64,000 bases of DNA from Ruegeria sp. AD91A (GCF_003443535.1 NZ_CP031947.1:372001-436000), one strand, 5' to 3'; numbered from the stretch's first letter, positions 1 through 11,223 are shown. Program-made: numbers and translations. Notes: generated by a model not told the origin, from the letters alone.

Positions 1-745
1 CCAGCTTGGACAGCACGCTCATGGCCGCAAGCGCCGAGCTTCGCGGGTTGTCGGGCAGCGCGGTTCCGCTGATCCTAAACTGAAAAGTGCCAAAATCACC
101 TTCGGCCTCAACCTCGTGAATGTTCTTGTGGATCGTCGGATCGGCGATCAGACGAACCTGTGTGCTGTCGAATCCCACACCTGCCAAGGCGACGGCAGCG
201 GCGACATTTGCGTTCTTGGGGTAAGCCAAAGCCGCCTCTCGCGCGGAACCCTGAAAATGAGTTTCAGCCGCGGTGATACTGCTGAGGTCAAGACTGTGTT
301 CAGCAAGTGATCCTTTCCACCCCGCCGGCGGCTTGCGCCCCACATATGTAACGGATTTGAGCGGACCGACCGCTGCGGCGCTGAGGCAGTCCAGCCCGCC
401 TATGGCACCGCTTGCCAGATGCAGCCGAGCCCCACCCTTTCGCGCGGCCCTGTCCAGCCGGCCACTGACCTGCTGATCCGCAAGTGCCCCGGCAGAGACA
501 CTGATGATATCCAGCCCTCGCGCCAGAATTTCCGGACCCAACCCGGCCAATGCCTCGTGCCCCGCGCAATCCAGAACCACTTCGATTCCGGCCGGCAGGT
601 CATCAACCGAACCGACCGACATAGGCGATTTTGGATCAACGCGCTGTGGCCGGACCAGAATGGCCGCCAACTCATGCCCATGTTCTGGCAACATGCGCTG
701 CACATACTGCGCGATTGCGCCGGTTCCAATGACTGCGATCTTCAT
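1..745 (-). CDS. nadX: L-aspartate dehydrogenase (partial, 3' end outside window)
   Basis: The reading frame opens with ATG at 745 on the minus strand and runs without a stop to the window edge, giving about 248 residues of a family usually near 265, so only a short C-terminus is missing. The N-terminus MKIAVIGTGAIAQYV is a Rossmann GxGxxxx dinucleotide site. Segments such as SAGALAD, LASGAIGGLDCL and YPKNANVAAAVALAG fit the NadX/aspartate dehydrogenase family, which oxidises L-aspartate to iminoaspartate with NAD(P)+ or runs the reverse amination. The gene is divergent from the lyase-dioxygenase-TRAP block and shares a 141 bp upstream region with it. A part in NAD precursor synthesis or in amino-acid catabolism is possible; the choice is inference. 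Confidence 0.8.
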   Translation of the reverse strand, partial: MKIAVIGTGAIAQYVQRMLPEHGHELAAILVRPQRVDPKSPMSVGSVDDLPAGIEVVLDCAGHEALAGLGPEILARGLDIISVSAGALADQQVSGRLDRAARKGGARLHLASGAIGGLDCLSAAAVGPLKSVTYVGRKPPAGWKGSLAEHSLDLSSITAAETHFQGSAREAALAYPKNANVAAAVALAGVGFDSTQVRLIADPTIHKNIHEVEAEGDFGTFQFRISGTALPDNPRSSALAAMSVLSKL

Positions 746-886
746 GTCTCGACCCTAGATCAGCATTGAAAAAATCTGAATTGGTAAGTTGGTGATATAT
801 GTTTTTCAGATAGCCATTTCTCTGAAATAGCGCTGGATCGACCCGCTCAGTGTGCTTTTCTTCATATCAATGCCACTGGGACCACG

Positions 887-1846
887 GTGAAAATGAAGTA
901 CTCAAAACACGACGCGAAGGCCTATGCCCGCGAACATATGACTGGGATATGGGCAGCTGCATTGAACCCGTTCAATGATGACCTGTCTCTGGATGAATCG
1001 GGACTGCGCGCCAACATCCGCCATTGGATCGATGACCTGGACATCCAGGGCCTGTTCGTCGCCGGCAAACAGGGCGAATTTTTTTCAATGAGCATCGAAG
1101 AGCGCAAGCGTAACTTCGAAATCGCGGTCGACGAATGCGCAGGCGAAGCCGGTGTAATCGTCTCGGTCTCGGACCAGAGCATGAATACTGCGTTGGACCT
1201 AGCGCATTACGCCCAGAATTGCGGTGCAGATTACATCGTTCTTCACGCCCCGGTTCTGAGTTTCGTACAGGATCGTGGCGAGGTCTTGTATCAGTACTAC
1301 AAGCGCTTCTGCGAAGAGCTGGATATCGGCATCGCCATGTGGAGCCATCCTGACAGCGGCTATTTGATGCAACCTGAAGAATGCGCCCGCATTGCTGATT
1401 TGCCGAATATCGTGGCCATTAAGTATTCGGTTCCGCGTGAGATGTACGTGAAGCTGACCCATATGGTGGGCGACAGGATCCACGTCTCGACTTCGGCCGA
1501 ACATGAATGGCTGGACAACATACTGGAACTGGACTGGAAGCTGTATCTCTGCTCCTCTCCGCCCTACCAACTGCAAAGCACGGTCGATCGGAGAATGAAC
1601 GAATACACACGTCTGGCCTTTGCGGGACAGGCGGATGAAGCGCGGCGTGTCTTTGACAGTCTGAACCCAGTCCGCAATGCGATGAAACGCGCCCGTCCTG
1701 CGGGCAAACCCACTGCATTCGGGAAATACTGGCTAGAGTTGCTGGGTCAGGTCGGTGGTCGTGTACGCCCGCCGATGCTGGAACTGACCGACGCGGAAAA
1801 AGCGATCATTCGCAAAGCATTTGATGAAAGCGGGCTGCGCGTCTGA
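887..1846 (+). CDS. DapA/NanA-family class I aldolase-lyase
   Basis: This 319-residue protein belongs to the dihydrodipicolinate synthase/N-acetylneuraminate lyase family of Schiff-base TIM barrels. The segment NIVAIKYSVP carries the expected catalytic lysine (K179 counted from the GTG at 887), and GLFVAGKQGEFFSMSIEER matches the family's GTTGE-SxEE region with changes. The substrate cannot be read from the sequence, and the altered loop (AGKQGE in place of GTTGE) suggests it is not DapA itself. Two starts are possible: GTG 887, about 5 bases after a GGGA, or ATG 893. The gene leads a block with a 3-hydroxyanthranilate dioxygenase and a TRAP transporter, so a catabolic aldolase or hydratase role is the best guess. 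Confidence 0.8.
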   Translation: MKMKYSKHDAKAYAREHMTGIWAAALNPFNDDLSLDESGLRANIRHWIDDLDIQGLFVAGKQGEFFSMSIEERKRNFEIAVDECAGEAGVIVSVSDQSMNTALDLAHYAQNCGADYIVLHAPVLSFVQDRGEVLYQYYKRFCEELDIGIAMWSHPDSGYLMQPEECARIADLPNIVAIKYSVPREMYVKLTHMVGDRIHVSTSAEHEWLDNILELDWKLYLCSSPPYQLQSTVDRRMNEYTRLAFAGQADEARRVFDSLNPVRNAMKRARPAGKPTAFGKYWLELLGQVGGRVRPPMLELTDAEKAIIRKAFDESGLRV

Positions 1847-1897
1847 GCCGGGTGAGGCCTAGCAGTATAAGGAAATCGGATAGCGAGATGCTGATAA

Positions 1898-3492
<1,595 letters not shown>

Positions 3493-3511
3493 CGAAAACG
3501 ACATGACGAAG

Positions 3512-3540
3512 AGGGCGCAGCTCGATCCTGCGCCCTTTTT
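3512..3540 (+). terminator. Intrinsic terminator/attenuator between dctP and dctQ
   Basis: A perfect 9-bp stem (AGGGCGCAG, loop CTCGATC, CTGCGCCCT) is followed by a run of T. It sits 19 bp after dctP and 16 bp before dctQ, inside what otherwise looks like one operon. Partial termination here would give more binding protein than membrane subunits, a common arrangement in transport operons. Confidence 0.75.
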
Positions 3541-3555
3541 CACGGGAGAACAGCG

Positions 3556-4089
3556 ATGTTGTATCGGCTGTCGGCAGGCTTAGCGCGGGTCGAGTTGTGG
3601 TGCGCTGCCTTTCTGGCGGTCTGCATAACGGTTTTGATTTTGCTGAATGTCGTGACGCGCACGGCGGGCAATGCCCTGTTCTGGGTTGATGAGCTGGCGA
3701 TTTACGCGATGGTCTGGATGACTTTTCTGGGCGCGTCTTCCGCATTGCATCATCGCAGTTCGGTGTCGATCTCCATTGTTTCCGACAACGTGCCCGGACG
3801 CGCGAAACGATTGATCCGCAAGAGTGTGGACGTGGTCGTGTTTGCTTTTTCCCTTGCGATGCTGTGGTTCTGCTGGCGCTGGTTCCTTCCGCTGGACATT
3901 GCCAGCAACGGATTCGATGTGGCGGTATTTCAAGGTCAAACATTCAATTTCATCTATGCCGAGCCGACATTAACCCTGGGCCTGCCAAAGTACCTGTTCT
4001 GGTTGGTGATGTGGCTTTTCGCATTGGGCGCGACGCTGCATTCCACCATGCATCTGCTGAGCACCCCAGAGCAAGAGGCACAGCCATGA
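3556..4089 (+). CDS. dctQ: TRAP transporter small membrane subunit (DctQ family)
   Basis: This 177-residue protein has four predicted hydrophobic segments. It contains the typical DctQ pattern NVVTRTAGNALFWVDELAIYAMVWMTFLGASSAL, in which the R-T-x(n)-W-x-(D/E)-E motif is conserved. It forms the permease with the larger DctM subunit and is driven by a Na+ or H+ gradient. GGGAGAA lies about 6 bases before ATG 3556. Its stop overlaps the dctM start (ATGA), which indicates translational coupling. Confidence 0.9.
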   Translation: MLYRLSAGLARVELWCAAFLAVCITVLILLNVVTRTAGNALFWVDELAIYAMVWMTFLGASSALHHRSSVSISIVSDNVPGRAKRLIRKSVDVVVFAFSLAMLWFCWRWFLPLDIASNGFDVAVFQGQTFNFIYAEPTLTLGLPKYLFWLVMWLFALGATLHSTMHLLSTPEQEAQP

Positions 4090-5345
4090 GCCCCATCGTC
4101 TTTCTGGCCACTTTACTTCTTTCCGTGCCCGTGGCGATCGTGCTGGCGATCACCGCCATCTGGTACATCTGGGAAAGCGGCAACACGGTTCTTTATGACA
4201 GCTTCGCGCAGAAAATGTTCGGAGGCCTTGAGAATTACGGCCTTCTGGCAATTCCTCTGTTCATGTTGACCGGAGAATTGATGAACGAAGGCGGTATGAC
4301 GCGGCGCCTTGTCGCGCTGGCCCGGGTGTTCGTCGGCGGGTTTCGCGGCGGGCTGGCCTATATCAACTTGCTGGCAAACATGTTTATGGCGGCAATCATT
4401 GGGTCTGCGACGGCGCAGATCGCGGTGATGTCGCGCGCCATGGTCCCCGCGATGAAGGAAGAAGGCTATGACAAGGGTTTCGCCGCTGCCACGACTGCCG
4501 CAGGCGGGCTTCTGGCTCCGGTCATACCGCCGTCGATGATGTTTGTCATCTTCGGCGTACTGGCACAGATCCCGATTGGTGACATGTTCATTGCCGGGAT
4601 TCTGCCCGGTTTTATCTTGGCTGCTTCATTCGCTTTGGTCATTACCTTGATCGGGTGGCGGCAGCAGTTCCCGAAAGGGAACTGGATGACACGCAGTGAA
4701 ACCATCAAGGCCGTGATCAGCGCCGCCCCTGCCCTGCTGATCCCGATGTCAATCATAGGTGGTATTCTGTTCGGGATCGCCACACCGACCGAATCCGCCG
4801 CAATCGCATCCCTGATCGCGTTTCTGGTGGGCTGGTTGGTTTACGGGGACCTGAAGCCGGGCAACCTGGCACAGATGTTCAAACGCACGGCGGCCAATGC
4901 CTCGATGATCCTGTTCATGATCTCGGCAGCCAGCGTGTTCGGCTGGGTCATCATCTATGAGGAAATACCACAGCAACTGGCTGGGCTGGTTACCTCCGTC
5001 ACTTCGGACCCGTTCGTGTTCCTGCTGATCGTGAATCTGGCGCTTTTGCTGGTTGGAATGGTGATCGATGGCATCGCCGCGATTATCCTGATCACTCCGA
5101 TCCTGCTGCCAATTGCAACCGGTTCATACGATATCAGCCCCTATCAATTTGGCATTGTTGCCTGCCTGAACCTTGTGCTTGGGCTGATGACACCCCCGGT
5201 CGGGATCGGATTGTACATCGCCTCATCCATGAGCGGCACATCGCCCGGCTCAATCCTGAAATCGCTTTGGCCATTCCTGATCGCGGTAACTTTGGTTTTG
5301 CTTCTGCTCAGCTATTTTCCAAGCCTGTCAACGCTGCTGATCTGA
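4086..5345 (+). CDS. dctM: TRAP transporter large permease subunit (DctM family)
   Basis: The product is 419 residues and almost wholly membrane-embedded. It has the family hallmarks IPLFMLTGELMNEGGMT, the AAIIGSATAQIAVMS region, AGGLLAPVIPPSMMFVIFG and GLMTPPVGIGLYIASSM. ATG 4086 overlaps the dctQ stop; the frame is open further upstream to 3864 only as a shadow of dctQ. With dctP and dctQ it makes a complete secondary transporter. About 120 bp with no recognisable gene separate it from the next one. Confidence 0.93.
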   Translation: MSPIVFLATLLLSVPVAIVLAITAIWYIWESGNTVLYDSFAQKMFGGLENYGLLAIPLFMLTGELMNEGGMTRRLVALARVFVGGFRGGLAYINLLANMFMAAIIGSATAQIAVMSRAMVPAMKEEGYDKGFAAATTAAGGLLAPVIPPSMMFVIFGVLAQIPIGDMFIAGILPGFILAASFALVITLIGWRQQFPKGNWMTRSETIKAVISAAPALLIPMSIIGGILFGIATPTESAAIASLIAFLVGWLVYGDLKPGNLAQMFKRTAANASMILFMISAASVFGWVIIYEEIPQQLAGLVTSVTSDPFVFLLIVNLALLLVGMVIDGIAAIILITPILLPIATGSYDISPYQFGIVACLNLVLGLMTPPVGIGLYIASSMSGTSPGSILKSLWPFLIAVTLVLLLLSYFPSLSTLLI

Positions 5346-5466
5346 TTTGGATACGTTTTCCGGTCGTAATCAGTTGAAAATTTAGCGCCGGAAATCACGC
5401 TCTACTTATCGGTTCCTGTCAGCTAAGCTGGCGGGAACACGTCAACAGGTCACAAAAAAGGTTTTC

Positions 5467-6015
5467 ATGCTGCTCGACACTCCTATCTGCGATTTCGGCT
5501 GGCAGGCCCCGGATTTCACGCTCAGGGACCCGAATGGTCATTCTTTCACCATGTCCGATCACCTGCAAAACGGATTGCTGATCGCCTTTATCTGCAACCA
5601 CTGCCCTTATGTCAAAACAATCACTGACCGGCTTGCACAGGACACGGGCCTGTTGATGTCGAAAGGGATTGGGGTATTGGCGGTCATGTCAAACGACTAT
5701 CGGGAGTATCCCGAAGATGCACCGCAGAAAATGCTGGAATTCGCGAGGGAAAATGGGTTCAACTTTCCCTATCTCGTAGACGAAGATCAAACCATAGGAA
5801 AGGCCTATGGTGCTGTTTGCACACCCGATTTCTTTGGGCTGAATGCGGATGGAAGACTGCAATACCGTGGCCGTCTGGACAATCTGGGCCGCAGCCAGAC
5901 AGGCGAGCGCGAACCGGAGCTGGTCAATGCCATGCTGCAGATTGCACAGACCGGGCAAGGTCCCCGGCATCAGAGTCCGTCAATGGGATGTTCGATCAAA
6001 TGGACGCGAGGCTAG
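5467..6015 (+). CDS. Thioredoxin-fold redoxin (AhpC/TSA-like)
   Basis: This 182-residue protein starts APDFTLRDPNGHSFTMSD and carries FICNHCPYVKTI, a CxxC site in the redoxin position, then FPYLVDEDQTIGKAYGAVCTPDFF with the cis-proline region. This is the layout of cytosolic thioredoxin-like redoxins of unknown partner that are common in Proteobacteria. There is no clear signal peptide. GTCACAAAAAAGG lies upstream of ATG 5467. It is followed after 3 bp by the VOC-family gene, so the two are likely co-transcribed. Confidence 0.8.
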   Translation: MLLDTPICDFGWQAPDFTLRDPNGHSFTMSDHLQNGLLIAFICNHCPYVKTITDRLAQDTGLLMSKGIGVLAVMSNDYREYPEDAPQKMLEFARENGFNFPYLVDEDQTIGKAYGAVCTPDFFGLNADGRLQYRGRLDNLGRSQTGEREPELVNAMLQIAQTGQGPRHQSPSMGCSIKWTRG

Positions 6016-6018
6016 GTC

Positions 6019-6396
6019 ATGGGGATCGCTACGCTGGATCATGTCAACCTGCGCACTACACGTTTGGAGGAGATGATCGAATGGTACAGAAAAGTTCTGG
6101 GGATGCAGGTCGGCCCACGCCCGCCCTTCCCCTTTCCCGGAGCCTGGCTTTATGTCGGTGAACACGCTTACGTGCATCTTGTTGGTGTCGAGATCGAAGC
6201 CGCGGGATCGGAGGCCGAGCTGAAGCTCGAGCATTTCGCCTTTTCGGCAAACGGGTTGGACAGTTTCGAAGCTCACCTCAAAGTAAACGATGTTCTCTAT
6301 CGCCGAGCGGTTCTGACGGCAGTCAATATAGTGCAGTTGAATGTCTGGGATCCGGACGGCAATCATGTCCACATCGATTTTCCGGCTGACGAATAA
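6019..6396 (+). CDS. VOC-family metalloenzyme (glyoxalase/dioxygenase fold)
   Basis: This protein of 125 residues contains one pair of VOC modules. The N-terminal half has LDHVNLRTTRLEEMIEWYRKVLGM and the C-terminal half has KLEHFAFSANGLDSFEAHL followed by VWDPDGNHVHIDF. The histidine and glutamate positions typical of metal binding (H8 region, H in VHLVG, E in the final strands replaced by H/D) are partly kept, so metal use is plausible but not certain. The substrate is unknown. It is in a two-gene unit with the redoxin, and a terminator follows directly. Confidence 0.75.
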   Translation: MGIATLDHVNLRTTRLEEMIEWYRKVLGMQVGPRPPFPFPGAWLYVGEHAYVHLVGVEIEAAGSEAELKLEHFAFSANGLDSFEAHLKVNDVLYRRAVLTAVNIVQLNVWDPDGNHVHIDFPADE

Positions 6397-6397
6397 G

Positions 6398-6419
6398 GGC
6401 GAAAGTCGCCGATATTTTT
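6398..6419 (+). terminator. Intrinsic terminator after the redoxin-VOC unit
   Basis: A short hairpin (GGCGA, loop AAG, TCGCC) followed by GATATTTTT starts two bases after the VOC stop codon. The stem is only 5 bp, so strength is uncertain. Confidence 0.5.
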
Positions 6420-6534
6420 GGCCAGTAAACAGTTTCTCTCTCAATTTGAAGACTTGACCCGAATTGCTGGGTCGTCCTTGATAGGGTTAGATTTCTCCCG
6501 ACTACTCCCGGGTAAATTGTACTTGCTAAAAGAA

Positions 6535-9500
6535 ATGGGGACTGCATGGCATCGCGCCACCGCCGACATGCATGGCAGTCGAATGACTGATACTAAGGAC
6601 TGGCTGGCCAGACACGGCTTGTCCAAATATGTCGATGCCTTTTCACGGCACGAGATCGAGCCGGGCGATCTGTCGGAACTGAGTGACGATGACCTTGTCA
6701 CAATTGGCCTGCCCCTAGGACCCAGGCGCCGCTTTCTGAAAGCCATGCGGGAAGAAAACCAAGGGCCCGCAGCAACACAACGCGCAAGTCAGGTACCCAA
6801 CATCGTTGCCGAGCGTAGACAGCTGACGGTCATGTTTATCGATCTTGTTGGGTCGACGGCTATATCGCAGAAACTGGACCCCGAAGATCTGGCCGAAGTT
6901 CTGAGACTGTTCAAGGAGACCTGCGCTGCTGCAGTTGCGGCTTTTGATGGTCATATCGCTAGTTACTATGGCGATGGCATCATGGTGTTTTTTGGTTTTC
7001 CGCATGCGCATGAAGACGATCCGGAACGTGCCATTCATGCAGGTCTTCGAATTATTCGCGAAATTCCGGAAATCCGCACGCATGCACATCTTGAAGTCCG
7101 CATCGGGATCGCGACCGGCCTGGTTGTCGTCGGTGACCTGCGGGGAGAGAAGATGTTCGAAGACGGCACGGCCATGGGCGAGACCCCGAACCTGGCCGCA
7201 CGGCTTCAATCGATGGCTGATCCGGGTACAATGATTGTGGCGCCGACGACCCAGGAACTGGCGGGTGAAGCTTTCGAATATGTGCGCCGTGGCACTTTTC
7301 AATTGAAAGGCTTTGCCAAAGAAGTCGAAGCTTGGCAGGTCACCGGCACGCGCCAGACTGTCAGCCGCTTCCTTGCGGCAGACGACGCCCGGATGAGTTC
7401 ATTGGTCGGGCGCACGCAGGAGCACGAAACCCTTCAAAGCAAGTGGAGGCTGGCCTGCCAGGGCCATGGTCAGGTGGTGTCGGTCTCGGGCGAGGCGGGT
7501 ATAGGAAAGTCCAGGCTAATCGAAGAGCTTCGCCGCAAGATCCCGGGTCCAGACCATCAGCAGCTACGCTTTCAGTGTTCACCCTTCCATGATGCAAGTG
7601 CGCTGTACCCGATCATTCGCCAGCTTGAAAATGCAGCCGAACTTCGGGCTAATGACGGTGCGGACCAAAAGTTGGAAAAGATTTCCAGCATCCTGGGCGA
7701 TCCTTCTGAAGGGTCACTGAAACTGGCTGCGACACTATTGTCGGTCCCATTTGAAGACAGGCTTGGCCCGCTGGATCTGACCCCTGAGCAGATCATGAAG
7801 CAGACGCTAGAAATGCTGGTCAATCATATGATCAACTCGGCGCAGGAAACCCCGACCCTCTTGCTGTTTGAAGATGCGCATTGGATCGACCCAACGACAA
7901 AGACACTGCTTGACCGGCTTGTGAACCGGATTGGGGACGCGCGCCTGCTGATGGTAATGAGTTATCGTACGGGCTTTGATCCGGGCTGGCCACAATCACA
8001 CAACCTGATGCACGTCGCGCTCCAACAACTGGACTTCGTGCAGGTCAAAGAGATCGTGAACGATATTGCCAAAGGCAAAACCGTCCCGGACGAAGTTTAC
8101 CATCTGATCGCCGCCAGATCCAACGGTGTCCCGCTTTTCGTGGAAGAGGTGACAAAGGATTTGTTGGAATCCGATCTTCTGACTGAACGTGCTGATGCCT
8201 ATACGCTGGACCGGTCCACGCCATCGCCTCCTGTACCGAAAACACTGCACGACGCGTTGATGGCACGCCTTGACCGACTGAGCTCAGCCAAGGAAGTCGC
8301 ACAGATTGGTGCTGTCATTGGCCCGCAATTCTCTTATCCGATGATTGCAAGCGTTTCCCGTTTTAATGAACGGGCGTTACGTTCCGGCCTGGATTCGCTC
8401 GTGGATGCCGGGATCGTGATTGTCTCAGCTTCAGAACCCGAGGAAACGTTCAGTTACCGCCACGCTCTCATTCGCGACACCGCTTACAACAGCCTGCTGA
8501 AACGGGAGAGGAGAACGCTTCATGCTCGTGTGGTCGAAGCACTGAACTCTTCGTCATTGCATGACAATTTCGCCGAACCGGAAATTCTGGCTCATCACTA
8601 CACGATGGCAGATATGCCGGATGAAGCGATTGAACAATGGTATCAGGCCGGACAACGTGCCGTTGAACGCTCGGCCGGGATCGAAGCGGCCACTCAGCTG
8701 GGTCGTGCCATCGCGTTGCTGAAACAGCAGGATGACTCGGTTGACCGCGACCGCAAGGAAACCAAAATACAAACGTTGCGGGCTGGCGTTCTTCGCTCGA
8801 CCGCTGGCATCGCGGCCGACGAAACGGGGGCGGTATATGCCCGGATCCGCGACTTGTGTAATCGGCTGGGCGAAACCGAACAATTGTTTCCCGTGCTCAA
8901 CGGACTCTATGCGTATCATCTGGTCCGCGGTGAATACGACCTTGCCAAGGACGTCGCGGCGCAGTTGCTGGAACTGGCCAATCTGACCGAAGAAACGCAC
9001 CACACGATGATTGCCCACCGGGCCATGGGTGCCGTCTTGTTGCATATCGGGCACCAGGACACCGCCTATGATCACCTATGGCAGGCATTGCATTTGTATG
9101 ATCCTCAGCAGCACAGCCGCCTTGCCTATGTCTATGGAACGGATCATGCTGCCATTACATCGTGCTTTTTAAGCATAACAGTTTGGTTGCGCGGGGAACC
9201 TGATCGCGCACTTGAGATCCAGCATCAGGCAGTCGCAACCGCACAGGAACTGGATCACGCGCATAGTCTGGCCCAGACCCTGACGTATCTGTGTATGCTG
9301 CACCTGTTGCGGCGTGAACCGGAACAAGTTTACGACGTTGCCGCTCGCCTTGAAGAACTGGCAACCAAACACACCTTCCCCTTCATGAAATTGACGGCGA
9401 ATGTCTGGCGTTGCTGGGCAGATGCGCAGATCACGCCTGGCCCAGAAACGATCCGTGCAATGCGTGAGGCGTCCGAAGCCTGGTGGGCCAGCGGGGCTGG

Positions 9501-9903
9501 AAACTACAAGCCGGTGTTCCTGACGGCCCTTGCCGAAGCGTCATTGACAGCGGGCGAACCGATGGCAGCGCAGCGCCTGCTGGATGAAGCACGTGAACAG
9601 CAGGTACTGACCCATGAAGGGTGGGCTCAAGCGGAAACAGATCGGATACAGGCGTTGGTGCGGTCCACGGACAATACGGCTGACGATCTGTTCATGGACG
9701 CTCTGAAAACCGCACGCGAACAGCAGGCAAGGATGTTCGAACTGCGAACAGCCGTGGATTACGTGCAAACTTGCGGCCACTTTGACTGCACACCGGCCTC
9801 GCCCCCTGATCTTCGAGAGATACTGGGAAAGATTGTCGGTGGCGCACAGACCCGCGATGTTGCGCAGGCCATGTCTTTGCTCGATCAAGTGAAACTATCG
9901 TAG
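6535..9903 (+). CDS. SAM domain-class III nucleotidyl cyclase-AAA ATPase-TPR regulator
   Basis: This large multidomain protein is about 1122 residues from ATG 6535. The parts in order are a SAM-like domain (residues about 18-75), a class III adenylate/guanylate cyclase domain (about 90-270), an AAA_16/STAND ATPase (about 290-600) and a TPR-rich helical C-terminus. Cyclase metal ligands D103 (FIDLVGST) and D147 (YYGDGIMVFFG) and the N/R pair in GETPNLAARLQ are present, so the domain looks catalytically competent. The ATPase has Walker A GEAGIGKS (K325) and Walker B LLLFEDAHW. The start is uncertain: ATG 6568 and 6583 are in frame and none has a strong SD. A paralogue lies at 53857. The signal and product (cAMP or cGMP) are unknown. 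Confidence 0.85.
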   Translation: MGTAWHRATADMHGSRMTDTKDWLARHGLSKYVDAFSRHEIEPGDLSELSDDDLVTIGLPLGPRRRFLKAMREENQGPAATQRASQVPNIVAERRQLTVMFIDLVGSTAISQKLDPEDLAEVLRLFKETCAAAVAAFDGHIASYYGDGIMVFFGFPHAHEDDPERAIHAGLRIIREIPEIRTHAHLEVRIGIATGLVVVGDLRGEKMFEDGTAMGETPNLAARLQSMADPGTMIVAPTTQELAGEAFEYVRRGTFQLKGFAKEVEAWQVTGTRQTVSRFLAADDARMSSLVGRTQEHETLQSKWRLACQGHGQVVSVSGEAGIGKSRLIEELRRKIPGPDHQQLRFQCSPFHDASALYPIIRQLENAAELRANDGADQKLEKISSILGDPSEGSLKLAATLLSVPFEDRLGPLDLTPEQIMKQTLEMLVNHMINSAQETPTLLLFEDAHWIDPTTKTLLDRLVNRIGDARLLMVMSYRTGFDPGWPQSHNLMHVALQQLDFVQVKEIVNDIAKGKTVPDEVYHLIAARSNGVPLFVEEVTKDLLESDLLTERADAYTLDRSTPSPPVPKTLHDALMARLDRLSSAKEVAQIGAVIGPQFSYPMIASVSRFNERALRSGLDSLVDAGIVIVSASEPEETFSYRHALIRDTAYNSLLKRERRTLHARVVEALNSSSLHDNFAEPEILAHHYTMADMPDEAIEQWYQAGQRAVERSAGIEAATQLGRAIALLKQQDDSVDRDRKETKIQTLRAGVLRSTAGIAADETGAVYARIRDLCNRLGETEQLFPVLNGLYAYHLVRGEYDLAKDVAAQLLELANLTEETHHTMIAHRAMGAVLLHIGHQDTAYDHLWQALHLYDPQQHSRLAYVYGTDHAAITSCFLSITVWLRGEPDRALEIQHQAVATAQELDHAHSLAQTLTYLCMLHLLRREPEQVYDVAARLEELATKHTFPFMKLTANVWRCWADAQITPGPETIRAMREASEAWWASGAGNYKPVFLTALAEASLTAGEPMAAQRLLDEAREQQVLTHEGWAQAETDRIQALVRSTDNTADDLFMDALKTAREQQARMFELRTAVDYVQTCGHFDCTPASPPDLREILGKIVGGAQTRDVAQAMSLLDQVKLS

Positions 9904-9989
9904 ATAACCTTTATTGGCCTTTTCGGCGGGCAATAACCTTCCGTCCATCCCATCGCCCTGAAAGTAAGGGTGCTCAACAGGTAGTTGCA

Positions 9990-10997
9990 TCAACTCGATT
10001 GCAACTCATCCTGATATCCAAACAACGCCGGTTGGCCGCCTGTGTGCAGCAGAACTACTTTCTGGCCTTTGCGGATGACGCCTTGTTCAAGCAACCCTAA
10101 AAGCCCTGCAAAGGTTTTGGCAGAATAAACGGGATCCAGAAGGATGCCCTCAGCGCGCGCCATGAGGGTCAGTGCTTCGCGGGCTGCCCGACCAATCCGC
10201 CCATATCCAGGTGCCAGGGCGCCGTCCCAAGTATAGATGTCTCCCGTAACCAAAACAGGGTCGAAACCCATCATGGTTGCCAATCGCCCCAAGACCTTTT
10301 GCAGACGCGCTTTCTGCTGGTTCTGATCGCGGCGAACGCATATGCCGTAAACAGGTGCAGACTGCCCGACCAAACGCAATCCGGCCAGGAACCCCCCATG
10401 GGTAGACCCGCTGCCAGACGGCACCACCGCTGCGTCGAAATCGCTGATCTGCGCATGCAACTCGGCTGCCCCTGCCACATAACCCAACGCCCCCAACGGA
10501 GGGTGATCGACGCCCAGATGGATCACATACGGTTTTCGCCCCTCAGCAACCAGTTGGTCGGCGCGTTCGTGAAGAGCGTTGTCGGCACCTGCCTCGTCCT
10601 CACCCCTGGGGTAGCTCATATGTTCGGCTCCCAGAAGCTGGGCCAGAAGAACATTTCCGGATCGATGGTAGCATTCTCCCATATTCGCCACACGTTCTTC
10701 CAGTTGAAGGATGGACGATATTCCCAGTTTTGCTGAGGCTGCGGCTGCCGTGCGTACAAAATTGGATTGAACCGCGCCCGTGATCAGGATGGTGTCGGCC
10801 CTCTGCTGAAGTGCCTCACCCAAATAAAATTCCAGCTGACGGGTCTTGTTGCCACCGAAGCTGAGCCCGGTCAGGTCGTCTCGTTTGATCCACAGATCCA
10901 GCCCCAGTTGGTCAGAAAGACGCTCAAGCCGTTCTACCGGGGTGACCGATGTCATCAACTTCGCGCGGGGAAAGCTTGAAAGCGCCTCGTCAATCAT
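9990..10997 (-). CDS. D-cysteine desulfhydrase / L-cysteate sulfo-lyase family PLP enzyme
   Basis: The product has 335 residues. Its fold is that of the tryptophan-synthase-beta type PLP enzymes of the ACC deaminase/D-cysteine desulfhydrase family: LWIKRDDLTGLSFGGNKTRQLEF with the Schiff-base lysine at K51, then TGAVQSNFVRTAAAAS, VPSGSGSTHGGF for the phosphate, and LLHTGGQPALFGY at the end. Members release sulfide from D-cysteine or sulfite from L-cysteate (CuyA, known in Roseobacters); the sequence alone does not decide. It converges with the cyclase gene to its left and has no operon partner. Confidence 0.85.
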   Translation of the reverse strand: MIDEALSSFPRAKLMTSVTPVERLERLSDQLGLDLWIKRDDLTGLSFGGNKTRQLEFYLGEALQQRADTILITGAVQSNFVRTAAAASAKLGISSILQLEERVANMGECYHRSGNVLLAQLLGAEHMSYPRGEDEAGADNALHERADQLVAEGRKPYVIHLGVDHPPLGALGYVAGAAELHAQISDFDAAVVPSGSGSTHGGFLAGLRLVGQSAPVYGICVRRDQNQQKARLQKVLGRLATMMGFDPVLVTGDIYTWDGALAPGYGRIGRAAREALTLMARAEGILLDPVYSAKTFAGLLGLLEQGVIRKGQKVVLLHTGGQPALFGYQDELQSS

Positions 10998-11223
10998 AAA
11001 CCCTGTGCCCCTTCACATTCATGCAAGCGACTCGTGCCGATGGTTGGCACTGCTGACAAAGATAAAGAGGACACTGCCAGCGCGGAAGACAACTGATCAA
11101 GCCAAAAGGCTGATCGCGCGCAAAAGCGCTTGACTGAGAAGCCCCCATTTGAACGGTGCCAGCTTTGGATTCTATGTATTCCGCGAAACTACAATTTCGA
11201 TGGACTTGGCCGCCGGTGGAAAT

